Part shown: piece after piece, positions 42,446-54,590 of the stretch
How positions within the stretch are numbered: position 1 is the first letter of the stretch
How the letters are laid out: each line of letters starts with the position of its first letter
NCBI GenBank assembly: GCA_034359265.1
Contig: CP136893.1
Span: 20,716,001 to 20,780,000 of the forward strand
DNA: 64,000 nt
Source of the DNA: Canna indica
Lineage: Eukaryota > Streptophyta > Magnoliopsida > Zingiberales > Cannaceae
Reading direction: 5' to 3'
The notes under the pieces: generated by a model
Told to the model about the DNA's origin: nothing
The model's input: the letters and a program-made list of their open reading frames with translations, nothing else
Database searches by the model: none
Translations under genes and position numbers: made by a program

Positions 42446-43416
42446 TTGGTCGGGAAGGCCCTCTGACCCATGATCGCTCGTACTCTATGCGTATCACTCG
42501 GCCTACATACGGCCCAATTAACATGTGCTACGAAAATTCCAGCCTATTAAAATCGTCCATTTCCTAACCACACGCTACTATTCAAGTCCCCTAAGTGTTT
42601 TCTATGTTTCCAAAATATATCTTACATGAAATTCGGTAGGTTACATCAGTACCTTCCGCATTAAACTGATTACCCAAACTGCTAAAATAATTCAGTATAT
42701 CATCGTGTATAATTTCAGCGCATCATCATGTATGGTTTCAGCACATATTAGATATGAATAAAAAAACCAGTATATAACTATACAAATTCAGCATGTATAA
42801 TCAACATCATACACACCACTTCAGCATTTTGTCAAATAAAAATTCAACATTTCACTATATGAAATCTTAGCATAAAACTATGTAATTTCAGCAATTAAAT
42901 CATATGAAATTCCAGCAACTATTATTTCAATAAAAATATTAATTTACAATCCATAATTTTAAGCACTACAATTGCAGCAAGAATATAAATTTAAACATAT
43001 GATATATGCATGCTTTGGTTTCACTTAACTAAAAAATCAAGTAAAGTATTATTTCAACTCAATTTGCAACAGAATCATACAAAACAAGGTATAAAAATAA
43101 ACATCTCCCACTAAGTCTCCACCTTATGAGGCCCTGCTCTCCTATAGAGTTCGGCCCCATACATGTGGCCAAGAAATAAAAAACAAAAACAAAAACCCAA
43201 GTAAAGCAGGTGGCCACAATCTCAACCCTGGTTTCTAAATCCTCTTTATTTCTTTATTTTTTTATATTTTTTTATTATTATTATTTTATTTCGACCTACG
43301 ACCACACCTCAACATCCACTGTAGATAACTCAATAAAATAAGATTTTGTTGATCCTAAAAACTAGTCAACCTTCTCTCTACGTAAGGTATTGTTGTGCGG
43401 CTGCAGAAACATTTAA

Positions 43417-44246
43417 GGTGCTGTTTGGTTAGCAAAAATTATTTTCTGGTTTGATTTCAGTGAAACTGAAAATTTGGTTTCGAAAACTTGGTTTTGGTTT
43501 CTAGTTTTCAGTTTTCTGAAAACACGTTTGGTTAATAAAAACAACATCAGTTTTAGTTAGTTGAAACCAGTAAATATTTATTTGATTATAAAAAATAATA
43601 TTAATTTTCCTTAAATATTTTTAGTAGTAATTAAATATTTAGTTAGTTTACAAAATTAAATATTTGTTAATATGGTTACAAAATATTTAAATGATTTAAT
43701 TAATTAAGTTATTGGTAATTTAAATTTTTTTGTTCAATTAGATATAAAAATTAATTAATAGTTATTATAAAATTTCAAAAAAAAAATAAGTCCAATGATC
43801 TAAAATTAGGTTTGATTAAATTATAAATAGACCAACTTTAAGAAAATTGAGTTATTTAAAATTTGGGTTTGAGTCAATTAAATATAAATTGGTTTAATTA
43901 TTTTATAAATTTAAGATAAAAATTTGAGTTAAAAATGATGATTTTTATTTTTATTTTTAAAAATTCGATATAGTTTGATTTATTTTTAAATTAATTAATT
44001 TTATAAAAATATATTTATAATTACAAAGTTGTCACAGCATTTTGATAACGAAACCGACAGTCTCGAAACCACAGAAAACAACATTCTGTTGTTTTCATTT
44101 TTATTAAGAAAATTGATTTCGTTTTCATTCTGGTTTCGATTCAGTGTCACAAAAACACTAAACCAAACACGTTTTCGTAAGCAGTTTTGGTTTCAGTGAA
44201 ACTGAAATCATGAAAACAAACTTAGTTTCGCTAACCAAACAGGCCC
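43417..44246. mobile_element. PIF/Harbinger-like MITE (830 bp)
   Basis: Terminal inverted repeats GGTGCTGTTTGGTTAGC and, reversed, GGGCCTGTTTGGTTAGC, flanked by the 3-bp duplication TAA (43414-43416 and 44247-44249), as PIF/Harbinger elements make. The corresponding place in the 5' LTR (near 58443) is an intact empty site of matching length. Subterminal sequence is rich in GGTTTCRGTGAAACTGAAA. No coding capacity. Confidence 0.85.
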
Positions 44247-45055
44247 TAACATACTATATAATTTAGAATTTTCTACACCATGTTCAGCCGCACCATCAAA
44301 TTAATCACAAGCACGAAATTTTTTTTTAAAAGCATGCTCTGCCAATCGTGGACTCCACTTGATATAAGAAAAATCCCAAAAGCCCTTCCCGACGGTAGGC
44401 GCCAATCAAGAAATAAAAAATCTTAACGATAGGTTTCATACGTGAGTTTAATCCCAAATTCCAAGGTAGAAATTTGCACAAAGAATGCAATTGAACCTTG
44501 AAGAAAGAATTAAGAAATTGCAAGAAAAATCCAAATTTCCTTCCTTGGGAGGCCGGGGCGGCCAAGGCGGATAGGTAAACCTAAAATTTGCAAGAATAAA
44601 TCACTCACAAGAAGGGGAAGAACGAAAGGAAAGGATAGCCTTGAGAAATATGGCGTCCGATCTCTGATATCTCCGATTCCAGCGTTCGATCTCTCCTTCT
44701 CTCCAAGCCGCTCGCCTCTCTCTCTCTTGCGTCTCGGGTTTCGTTCTGCTCTAGCAGCCGTACGGCGCCCCCTTTATATTTGTTCTGCCCTCAACTTAAG
44801 CGGTTCACTAAATCTTCTCTATCTCCCTCGATCCGAGTCCGAATTCGAATCCGATTGAACCGCTAGATTCCACTCGGAGTCCTCTTTAAATCCGGGACAC
44901 ATAGAATATTATGCACTTAAAATTCATAATTAAGAAAAATTTTATAGTATCCGGGTCTCACCTCAAAATAAGCGTCAATGCTCAAGCCCGCGCGCACCAT
45001 CTTGCGTCACACGCAACCCGCTGAAATCAGTACATATAAAATATTTTAACGGGTA

Positions 45056-46039
45056 TTACAATCTTTTCCCCTTAAAAAAATTTGTCCTCGAATTTGGGAA
45101 AAGTAAAGAGGACTTACCATCAGCATTGAACAGCTGGGGATATTTCTCCCTCACATCCTTCTCCAATTCCCAAGACGCCTCCTGGCATGAATGGTGTTCC
45201 CATCGCACCTTTACCAAGGGAGCATCCTTAGACCTCAGTTTCCGAACCTGCTTGTCCAGAATCTCTACAGGCTTTTCCTCATAAGAAACGACTACATCAA
45301 TCTTAATCGCAGTAAGCTCCAGAACATGAGAATCGTCTCTAACATACCGCTTCAACATGGAAATATGAAACACGGGGTGTACCCTGCCCATGCTAGGCGG
45401 TAAGGGAAGCTCGTATGCCACCGTTCCTCTCCGACCAAGAATGGGGAACGGTTCAATGAACCTGGGACTTAGTTTCCCTCGTTTGCCAAATCTCACCACC
45501 CCTTTCATGGGTGATGCTTTGAGGAACACCAAGTCCCCCACCGCAAATTCTAAGTCCCTTGATCTGCGATCAGCATACATTTTCTGCCGACTTTGAGCTG
45601 CTAACAATCGGTTCTTTATCACCTTCACCTTTTCTACAGCATCATGAACAAAGTCTGGCCCTAACATCTGAGTCTCACCCGCCTCGAACCATCCCACTAG
45701 AGATCGACACCTCCGCCCGTAAAGGGCCTCGAACGGAGCCATGCCAATGCTACTATGGCGACTGTTGTTATAGGCAAATTCTATCTGTGGTAAGTACCTC
45801 TCCCAACCACCCTCAAAATCCAACACACATGCCTGCAGCATATCTTCCAACGTTTGGATAGTCCTCTCTGACTTCCCGTCAGTCTGAGGGTGGAAGGAAG
45901 TACTGAACCAGACTTGGGTACCTAGGGCTTCTTGGAAGGACTGCCAGAACCGAGCGGTGAATTGGATACCCCTGTCAAAGATGATCATCATCGGAATCCC
46001 GTGATACGCCACTATCCGGGTACAAAAAAAGTCTAGCAT
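45056..46039 (-). pseudogene. Element I integrase core end and chromodomain
   Basis: Integrase second half: IIFDRGIQFTARFWQSF carries the second catalytic Asp, and FHPQTDGKSERTIQTLEDML the catalytic Glu. The C-terminal GPY/F-like region follows (LSPRFIEPFPILGRRGTVAY), then a chromodomain, about residues 255-305 (PVEILDKQVRKLRSK, PLVKVRWEHHSCQEASWELE), which in this lineage directs integration to heterochromatin. The frame is open to the stop near the polypurine tract, but it is separated from the upstream half by a stop at about 46040. Confidence 0.9.
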
Positions 46040-47184
46040 ACTACTCCGCCGAAAAAGTTGTCTTGACCGGAATAAAGTGTGCCGACTTGGTCAACCGATC
46101 TACCACGACCCAAATGGAGTCATGACCTCCTCTTGACCTTGGCAAGCCGGTCACCAGGTCCATAATGATCTTCTTCAACTTCCACTCTGGTACATCCAAG
46201 TTCTGTAGCAACCCTGCAGGTCTCAAATGCTCTGCCTTTACCTACTGACAAGTCAAGCACTTAGACACATACTCAGCCACCTCTCACTTCATTTCTTTCC
46301 ACCAATAATGCTGCCGCAGGTCACAGTACATCTTCGTGGCCCCTGGGTGCATGGTGTACGAAGAGTGGTGACCCATCTCAAGAACCTGCCTCTTCACTTC
46401 AGCCATATCTGGCACCACAACTATGCCCTTGTATCTCAGGACGTCCTCAGAATCGATCCAAAACCCATCATTTGCATCCCCTCTCATCACAAAGTCTCTA
46501 GTCATCGCACAAAAAGCATCGCCAACTCTCTATCTAGAGATCTTCTCTCAACAGCCAGGTGTGCAAGGCTACCCATGCATTTCTTGCTCAAGGCATCGGC
46601 AACAACATTCGCCTTGCCCGGGTGGTACATTATGGTGCAATCATAGTCCTTTAGCAGCTCAATCCACCTCCTCTGCCTCAAGTTCAATTCTTTCTGCGTC
46701 AGAAGGTACTGGAGATTTTTATGGTCTGTGTAGATCTCACAAGCCTCACCATACAAGTAATGGCACCACGGCTTTAAAGCAAATACTACTACCGCCAATT
46801 CTAGGTCATACGTTGGGTAATTTTCTCATGATTTTTTAGTTGCCGCGATGCGTAGGGAATGACCTTGTCGTACTGCATAAGGACTCGTCCCAAGCCTACT
46901 CTCGAAGCATCGCAGTAAACGATAAATCCCCCAGACCCCGATGGTAAGGCAAGAATAGGTGTCGATGTCAAGCAGTCCTTGAGTTTTTGAAAACTCTTCT
47001 GGCAACTATGATCCCAAACAAACTTAACTTTCTTCTTAGTCAACCAATTTAGGGGAGCTGTAATCCGTGAGAAGTTCTCCACGAACTTTCGGTAATACCC
47101 GGCCAGACCTAAGAAACTACGTATCTCAGATACGCTAGTCGGCCTTGCCCAATTCTGCACGGCCGCAATCTTGGCGGGATCCAC
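46040..47184 (-). pseudogene. Element I RNase H and integrase N-terminus
   Basis: 47184-46801 holds the RT connection and RNase H start (RSFLGLAGYYRKFVENFSRI, VYCDASRVGLGRVLMQ). 46798-46502 continues RNase H ([20 protein letters not shown]). 46505-46284 has the HHCC-type integrase zinc region (GHHSSYTMHPGATKMYCDLR). 46226-46041 starts the core with MDLVTGLPRSRGG and the first catalytic Asp. Each piece is in a different frame or cut by stops. Confidence 0.87.
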
Positions 47185-47204
47185 CTTGACCCCTTCTCAG
47201 GACA

Positions 47205-47386
47205 CCACATGCCCTAGGAATCCTACACTTTCCGCCCAAAACTCGCACTTAGAGAATTTAGCATAAAGTTGATGCTCCCTGAGAGTCGCTAGAATCCACA
47301 TGCCCTAGGAATCCTACACTTTCCGCCCAAAACTCGCACTTAGATAATTTAGCATAAAGTTGATGCTCCCTGAGAGTCGCTAGAAT
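47205..47386 (-). repeat. 91-bp tandem duplication in RT of element I
   Basis: Bases 47205-47295 repeat as 47296-47386 with one visible difference. The unit is 30 codons plus one base, so it shifts the reading frame at the end of the RT segment. Confidence 0.9.
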
Positions 47387-47923
47387 TGTCCTCAAGTGCT
47401 CATAATGCTCCTCTCTGTTTCCGGAGTATACAAGAATATCGTTAATAAAAACAATCACGAACTTGTCCAAGTACTCTTTGAACACACGGTTCATCAAGTT
47501 CATGAAAGCAGCGGGTGCATTAGTCAGTGCAAAAGACATGACTAAAAACTCATAATGGTCGTATCTCGTTCGAAAAGTCGTCTTAAGCACATCCTGATCC
47601 CGGATCTTCAGCTGGTGATATCTGGACCTCAAGTCAATTTTGGAGAACTAGTGTGCCCCCTGAAGCTGATCGAACATGTCATCAATCAACGGCAACGGGT
47701 ATTGATTCTTGACGATAATCTTGTTTAGTTGTCTATAGTCAATACACATCTGCAATGATCCATCCTTCTTCTTAACGAAGATAACCTGAGCTCCCCAAGG
47801 AGACACACTTGGGCGAATGAAACCCAAGTCCATGAGCTCCTGCAACTGGCCCTTGAGCTCCCTCAGCTCGGTCGACGCCATCTGATATGGGGGAATGGAT
47901 ATCGATTTCACCCTCGGCTGCAA
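47258..47923 (-). pseudogene. Element I reverse transcriptase
   Basis: 47923-47648 gives the RT N-terminal half ([34 protein letters not shown]), and 47632-47258 the second half (YHEF-like [18 protein letters not shown]). The catalytic box reads FINDILVYS: the codon at 47441-47443 is Asn where FxDD retrotransposon RTs have Asp, so a metal ligand is lost. A stop separates the halves and a 91-bp tandem duplication disrupts the end. Confidence 0.88.
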
Positions 47924-48038
47924 CTCAATTCAGAACTTGATCTCTCTAGCTAGTGGTAACCCTGGAGAGTTTCTCGGGAAACACATCAGGGAACTCACAG
48001 ATCACCGGAGTCTCACTCAGTCCTAAAGCCGCACCTCC

Positions 48039-48512
48039 TTATTCATCTGCCACAAATACAAAAGCAAGGAAAGACTGACAACCTCCATAGAGTAACTTCC
48101 GAGCCTTCAGGGCTGAAATCACCCTACAAGGGTTCCCTTTTTCGTCACCCTGGAAGATGAGCTGCGACAACACCGGCTTAGAGTATATAACTGCCTTAGC
48201 CCTGCATTCCACCTTCGCATAAAGGGCAGCCAGCCTGTCCATACCCAGAATAACATCTAACTCTAATGATGGAAGTAGAATTAGATCAACTGATAGAAGG
48301 TAGTCACAAACATACATCGCACAGTCATAAAAGATCTGATTGGCCATAGCCACATCGCCCATAGGCGTCGACACCACTAGCAGTGTCTCAAGCAATTTTT
48401 CTTCTCTTAGTAACAAGGGTGCAAATGAAGCAGATACAAAGGAGTGAGTAGCTCCCGGGTCAAATAGAATATATGCACAAGCAAAACCAACTAGGAGTGC
48501 ACCTGCTACCAC
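48039..48512 (-). pseudogene. Element I aspartic protease
   Basis: Retropepsin-like domain with active site ILFDPGATHSFVS (about 48460) and downstream LELDVILGMDRLAALYAKVE, followed by AKAVIYSKP. The catalytic Asp is intact. Upstream of it, 48540-48758 encodes the rest of the gag tail, including a CCHC knuckle (CFGCGQQGHYKKGS-like, about 48680-48720, last Cys unclear). Confidence 0.85.
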
Positions 48513-48559
48513 AGCGTTCGAAGCCTCAGCACTGCTTAGTGTAAGTGAGAAAACTCGAG

Positions 48560-49294
48560 CGGGAACCTTCCTAGAAGTACTCGGTCGCTACCCTCTACTC
48601 TGAGCCACTAAAGCTGCGAACACTAGTGATTTTCCCCATGACTGGGCTGCTCTCTGACCCCCAATGACTGGAGAGCCCTTCTTGTAGTGCCCCTGCTGGC
48701 CGCATCCGAAACAGACATCAGCACGACCATAGCATACTCCCCAGTGCCGTCTGCCGCACTATCTGCAAGACGACGATGCCTCACGTCTCCTCGCTAGAGA
48801 TTTATCCCCTGTAGGTGTCCTCTGTACAGAACTTAGCCCTGAATGACCTCTGCCCATGCTCTGTCCTCTGTCCACCTGTGGAACTGGCCTTGCGTCGATG
48901 CCCTCAGAATGGGCTTGCCGCCCCACTGGTCCATCAGATCTAGAACTCTTCCTCGAGTGCCCCTCAGACCGCTTTGTAGGTACTAAAGCTTCCTTACGCA
49001 TCGCCTCATCAACTGCCTCAGCAAAAGATGTGCCCTGCGTGTAGTGAATCAAGCGGCCAATCTGTGGTCGCAATCCCTCGACAAATTGTCTGACCCTAGC
49101 CGTCTCAATAGCTACCAATATAGGGTGGTAGCGGGACAACCTAGTGAATTCCATCTTATACTGTTGAACTGTCATTCCGCCCGTTTGGCGCAATTGCTCA
49201 AACTCCCTTGCCTGCCTCTCGTGAACATTCCTGAGCAGGTACCGCTCTATCGCTGCGGCCTTAAACTCGTCCCAAGTAGGGGGTGGTGTTAGGT
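48560..49294 (-). pseudogene. Element I gag, 3' part
   Basis: Retrotrans_gag helical domain (GGMTVQQYKMEFTRLSRYHP, ARVRQFVEGLRPQIGRLI), an Arg/Ser/Gly-rich linker, and zinc-knuckle remnants. It is cut at 49295 by element J; the 5' part of gag is at 56149-56661. Confidence 0.85.
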
Positions 49295-49299
49295 CCCCC

Positions 49300-50742
49300 T
49301 GTTGGCTTTAGGTTTTCAACCTTAGTCTTAATCTCGATATTAATGGTTTTGATGATAACAAACATGAAATTAATGATTTCATTGAGAATATCTTTCAGGT
49401 TCCATATCGACTAGCGTTCGATGTCCTCGATCGGATAAATCAGAGAAATCATAAAATAAGAAGGATATTGATCATCGCGCTCGGGTCCGTCGCGAAACTT
49501 CCCGAAGATCGATGAGTGCACCAAAGTCGCTTGGACGAGTCCAAAGATCAAGTCAAAAGCTCTCCAATATGATGCTCGTTGAAAGCCAGAACCCGAAATC
49601 GAAGCGCGGAAGAAATAGGCTAAAGAAACAATATTCAGCCTAGGTTTGGTCGACTGGTCGGTCGACCGACCGAAGGTAAAGAAAGTAGCATAGCTACTTC
49701 GGTCGATCGATGGATGCCCAAAATGGGCAGTAGCTCGGGCGGTCGATCGACCTGCTGATTCCTGCAATGAAAGATTACGTCGGTCGACCAACGGGTCGAC
49801 CGAATGGTGAAAAAATTGGGCCGAGGCTGGCGATCGACCGACCTGCATATGAGCCACGATGCAATACCACGTCGGTCGACTGACAGGTCGATCGAAGATC
49901 GCGGATCGCGCGATCTGCGTCTGGCGGTCGACCAGTCGGTCGATCGACCACAGGGTAAACAGAAGCGGTCAAATGATCGGTTGACCGATGCTTTGACCGA
50001 TGCTTCGACCGGCGGCCTGTAACGGATAGTTTTCTATCCGTTGAACGTTGTTTCTTCACCTAGGTATAAATACACCCAGGTATGATTCATTTGATACTTT
50101 TCCCTGAATCTTACAGAGATTATTGAGCATTTAAAGGAGAGTTTTAAAGCCTTCCAAGTGATTGATTAAAGCGCGCCTATTCCTCTGTCGAGTTCATTCT
50201 TCAAGCGCCAACTGCTGGCTCAACTTGAGTTCTGATCAAGCTCATCCTTGACGAGTTGAAGGAGCCAAAGGCTTGCAAAGGAGCTTTTATTATTGGTTTA
50301 TCCTTAAGTTCTTTTGATTGTAAATCTTTTTTGTTATTTAAAACTATTTTATCTGTGCGTGCGAAGACCAGGTGGTTGGTCTTGTGTGTGAAGTGGTATC
50401 CTTGGTATAGGAGTAAAGCCACTTGTGTAATTAAACGTAGTTGTTACTATGATTAGTTTAGTTGTCCCTTAGGGTTGAGGTGGGATAAGTGCTCTCGACA
50501 AGAAGGCGGGGACTTCCGGGTGTGGAAGTACCTTAGGTCGAGAGTGAGACTTTCCGGTGAAAAGTCATCGTGTATAAGGGAAACTCAAATTAATCTAGTA
50601 AAAGTAGTTTGGAAATCCTAAGCGGGGTGCTTAGGTAGTGGAGTAGTCATTAGGGCTGAACCACTATAAATCACTTGTGTTTGCATTGCCTTATTATTTT
50701 GTGTTTATTGTTTTATCATTTATCTTGCTTCCGCATCGCATA
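49300..50742 (+). repeat. 5' LTR of element J, 3' truncated
   Basis: Matches the 3' LTR up to TTCCGCATYGCATA near 50742, then jumps into gag. About 105 terminal LTR bases are absent. TATAAATA at 50065-50072. 49640-50020 is crowded with GGTCGACC-type palindromes. Confidence 0.85.
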
Positions 50743-50775
50743 TATTGTTCTTTGGGAAATAATATATTTGAAAAA

Positions 50776-51575
50776 ATCATGTATTGTACATCCGCATTTG
50801 ATATTTGGGCTTGTTTAAACATGCTTTACAATTATGCAAAATCCGAAGAGCTTCATACATTTGATGAGGGGAGTGATGACAATTGTCATCTACCCAAAAC
50901 TAAAATGGTTTTTGAAGCCCATAGTGTCTCTAGTCATAAGAGCACAAGAAATCGGAAGAGGAAAGTGGTGTGTCATGTATGCAAGCAAAAGGGGCATATC
51001 AAGAAGAATTGCCCATTATTGAAAACCAAAGCAAGGAAGAGGTGAAATGCTTCTACATCGTCCTCCGATTCTCCCGAAGCATCCTCTCATCATGACAATA
51101 GAGCTACTTCTCAATTGTGCCTAATGGGATTGAGGTAAATCCTTCCACCTCTTGTCATGATAAGAATTTTATTGATAATGATAGTCATAACTCATCTAGT
51201 TCATTTGACATGCCATATGAGGAACTAGTTGAGGAATATCAAAAAAAGTATGCCTTGCTTGTGAAAAAGAATAAAGAAAATAAGAAATTAAAGAAAGAAA
51301 ATTTAAGGCTCAGCTCCCATGTACATGAATTAGAAAATAAAAAATTGAATACTAATTCTTTTGATTCTTGTCATGATGCCCTAAAACTTGAAATTAAGGA
51401 CTTGAAACATAGAAATGAAGAATTAGAAATTGAAAATAATGAATTATTAAATAAAACATCCAAAATTAGAAATGAAAATGAGAGCTTGAAAAATAGATTA
51501 AAACTTAAGGATAATGATTCTTCAAATGATTTTGAAATGGAAAATAAGAATTTGAAAAATATTAGTGTAGGCTAA
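50776..51575 (+). pseudogene. Element J gag, zinc knuckle and coiled coil
   Basis: YCTSAFDIWACLNML is the helical gag tail. The zinc knuckle CHVCKQKGHIKKNC is intact (about 50970-51012). After a TGA at 51042 and a frame break, 51117-51575 encodes a Lys/Glu/Asn-rich coiled coil (ELVEEYQKKYALLVKKNKEN, EELEIENNELLNK) like the C-terminal Gag extension of Sireviruses. No protease follows. Confidence 0.8.
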
Positions 51576-54575
51576 TTATGGTTTTCGGTTTTCAACCAAT
51601 AGGAAGGGTTGGATATCATATTTTTCATATATTATCTTTGTGATCTCTTAAATTCATTTTGGTATCACTTGATTTTATTTGAAACGAATTTGACATCATT
51701 TAGCAAAGTAACCTTTGATAATGAAACTTGATGCCTATCTTTGCTTTTTGGTCGAGTTAGTTTGCTAAGTAGCTATATTTTCTTTTAAAATATTAGTGTA
51801 GCTTACTTGCAAGTTATATGTTTTTAAGAAGGCTAATAACTAAATAGAATAAATTAGTTTGGCTAAATTCATGGATGAGATATGTTTTTGGTTATTGCAT
51901 ATTACTAGTCTTATACCTCAATTTTCATGGTTGAACTATATCTCTATGCTCATGATTAGAGTTGCATGTTAAACCCTTGAATTTTTATGAGTATGTATAA
52001 TATTAGCACTTAGGCAAATTTTATCAAATGAAGCTTGTCCTAAGTTAGAACTTGTCATTAGAGACATTTCTTTTAAGTCCAAACTAGTTTAACATAGGTA
52101 AAGATCTTATTCTTTAAGTAATTCATATCTTAAGATCTCTTAGATTCATTTAGATATCATGAAAATTAATTTAAAATGAATCTTTTACTATCTAGCATAG
52201 GTTGATGTTTTAAATGAATCTTTGCATTTAAAACTTATGCTATTTAGTAAATTAGCTTGCTAGTAGTCTTATTAATTATTTCATTATGATACTAATGAAG
52301 TTTACTTGCAAGTTAAAAATTGGAAAGCTATGCTATCTAGAAGTAAATGAAAAAGGAAATAAAAAAGTTGGACAAATTTTTTAGAAAAATGTATTAATTC
52401 TATTTTGCAGAATTTTTGAAAAATAAATTGAATTTTCATGTTTAATGATGTCTCTATGCTCATGATGAATAGTTGATCTTTCATGAGTAGAAAATAATTT
52501 AATAACTTAAGCAAATTTCATGATAATTTTGATTAAATGAATTTTCCTCTAGGTTGAAATCCTTGTTAGAGACCTCATTTTAAGTTAAAATTTGATGAAC
52601 ATATTTAGATACACATATCACATAAGTCTAAAAAGTTAAAATTAAAAATTTTTGTTTAGATAAACAATATGATATTTATATCACTTTAGGGGACTTACGC
52701 TTGAAAAGTTTGGTTCAAGTCAACAAACCACAATTGGTATCAATTGATTTGGATATTTCATTTTAAGTCCAAATCTTCATAAACATATTTAGGAGTAGGC
52801 ATGACATATTTCCATGCTCTTAAGATGATAAAATTCATATGGATATAGATAAAATGACAATAGACGTTAAGTCTTGCTTACCTCTCTTGAACTATGTTGA
52901 CCCAAGTCAACAAGTTGATTTAAAGGTCTCATCCATGATCCATATTTGAGGAACATGTTTAGATTTACTCATGTTAGGTATCAATAGGTTCAAATTTGAA
53001 AAATCATGAGTAAATGTTAAGATTCAAACTTAGCAAGTTTCATAAAAACTAGTTTAGTTTTGAATGAAACCATGCTAGGATGATATCTTGACTTAAGAAT
53101 TTAATTTTTATTTCAAACTTGACATATACTCTTTACATGACCATCATGTGGTGTCATGAAAGTTTGAATGAAAATTGAAGAAGTTTTAGGAAAAACTGAA
53201 ATTTACAAAAATACCACTTCAATCTACATTTGGTATCAAATTTTAGTTATTTCTAAAGAAATATAGAAAATTGATTTTGAAATGATTCTTGAAACTACAC
53301 CTTCATTGAAAAATCTAGTTTCTTGAGTAAAAATTTCAAAATATTTCATCAAGAATCTAATTTATAGTGAATTTTTAAAGTTGAATTTCAAAACTTAAAG
53401 TATCGTCCTTAATTGAAATATCAATCTTTCTATACTTTGATTTTTCTTCAAAAACTTCAATAGAAACTCATGTACACCATTTGGATTCTAATTCTAATAT
53501 CATTCACACATTTTCATGAGTAAAATCATTTCTGATTTAGATATTTTGGGTGATAGCTATGATTCATTTGTTTATTTGAAAACAATATAAGATGAAAAAT
53601 GGACTTTGATTTTTAAATTCATTTTGAGCTCAAATTTGATTCATGCATCTCAAATGACTATTCAATAATTTGTATCAAAATTTTCATTCCATAATTGGTA
53701 TCAAAATGAGTATTCTATATTTGGTGTCAAATCTTTCATCAAATAATTAGTTTCAAAAATATTTATCAAAAATATGATTTTGAATAAACTTAAAAGGGTG
53801 ATTTTTGAAAACTGGAAGTGTAGGTTGACTTAAGTCAACAAAGTAAGTTAAAAAATTTATTTTAAGCCCTAACTTAATTCATAGTCTTCCATTACCTCAT
53901 GTTGGATGTCTAGATCTAAATATGAGAAAACATGAGTAGATATCAAATCTTGAGTCTTAATTAGCACTTTTATTGTTTTCATGCTTATTTCAAAATGAAA
54001 ATATGCTAAGTTTCAATTTAGATCAAATGACATTAGTTTCACTTCAAACTTGATATACATGATTTAAATGACCATATCTTGATATATTGAAAGTTTGAAT
54101 GAAAACAAAAATGTCATGAAAAAGATAAACTACAACATTGGTATCAATTGAGTGCATACATGATTTAATTTTGAATTGTATCTATCACTTTCTTCATATC
54201 ATGTATGATTTAAAGTTTCCTATTAAATACGTGTTTTCCATCCCTTAGTTAAGATTTTCATGCTTCATGAAAAATATCTTTAGAGTCTCAACTTCATGAA
54301 TCTTTAATTGCATTTCATCCCTTTGAGTAGATAGCCTCTCTTGCCTTTTTGATTGATGTCAAAAGGGGGACAAGAGTATGGATAAAGGGGGAGAAGAGTA
54401 TAGGTCAAAATGGGGATAAGTGTATAAGAAAAATGGGGAGAAAAATATAGGAAATTCATGCATATAGATAGGGAGAGTTTATCTTATAGATATGCATGTT
54501 GATAGGGAGAGAAATCCCTTAGTTGATATCCTATATGCTTTAATGATATATTTTCTTATGGATGTTTGTCATCAT
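51576..54575 (+). other. Non-coding internal region of element J
   Basis: No open frame of note and no recognisable protease, integrase, RT or RNase H trace. Degenerate phrases recur (AAGTCAACAA, CATGAGTA, TTGGTATCAAWTT, CTTCAT..AAACATATTTA), suggesting old internal duplication. Similar long non-coding interiors are known from LARD-like non-autonomous elements. Confidence 0.7.
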
Positions 54576-54590
54576 CAAAAAGGGGGAGAT

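Larger units (their letters stand above)
41727..45060 (-). repeat. 3' LTR of element I
   Basis: 3334 bp because it contains an 830-bp MITE (43417-44246) absent from the 5' LTR. It also carries about 3.6 copies of a 55-bp tandem repeat (42245-42445). The end at 45060 (GGGTATTACA) abuts the polypurine tract. Confidence 0.9.

Noticed and set aside
49411..50059. Arg/Asp/Ser-rich open frames in the LTRs of element J (also 54702-55350)
   Set aside because: Produced by the GGTCGACC palindromes, which read as Arg-Ser-Thr-Asp in several frames. They occur in both LTRs and lack start context.
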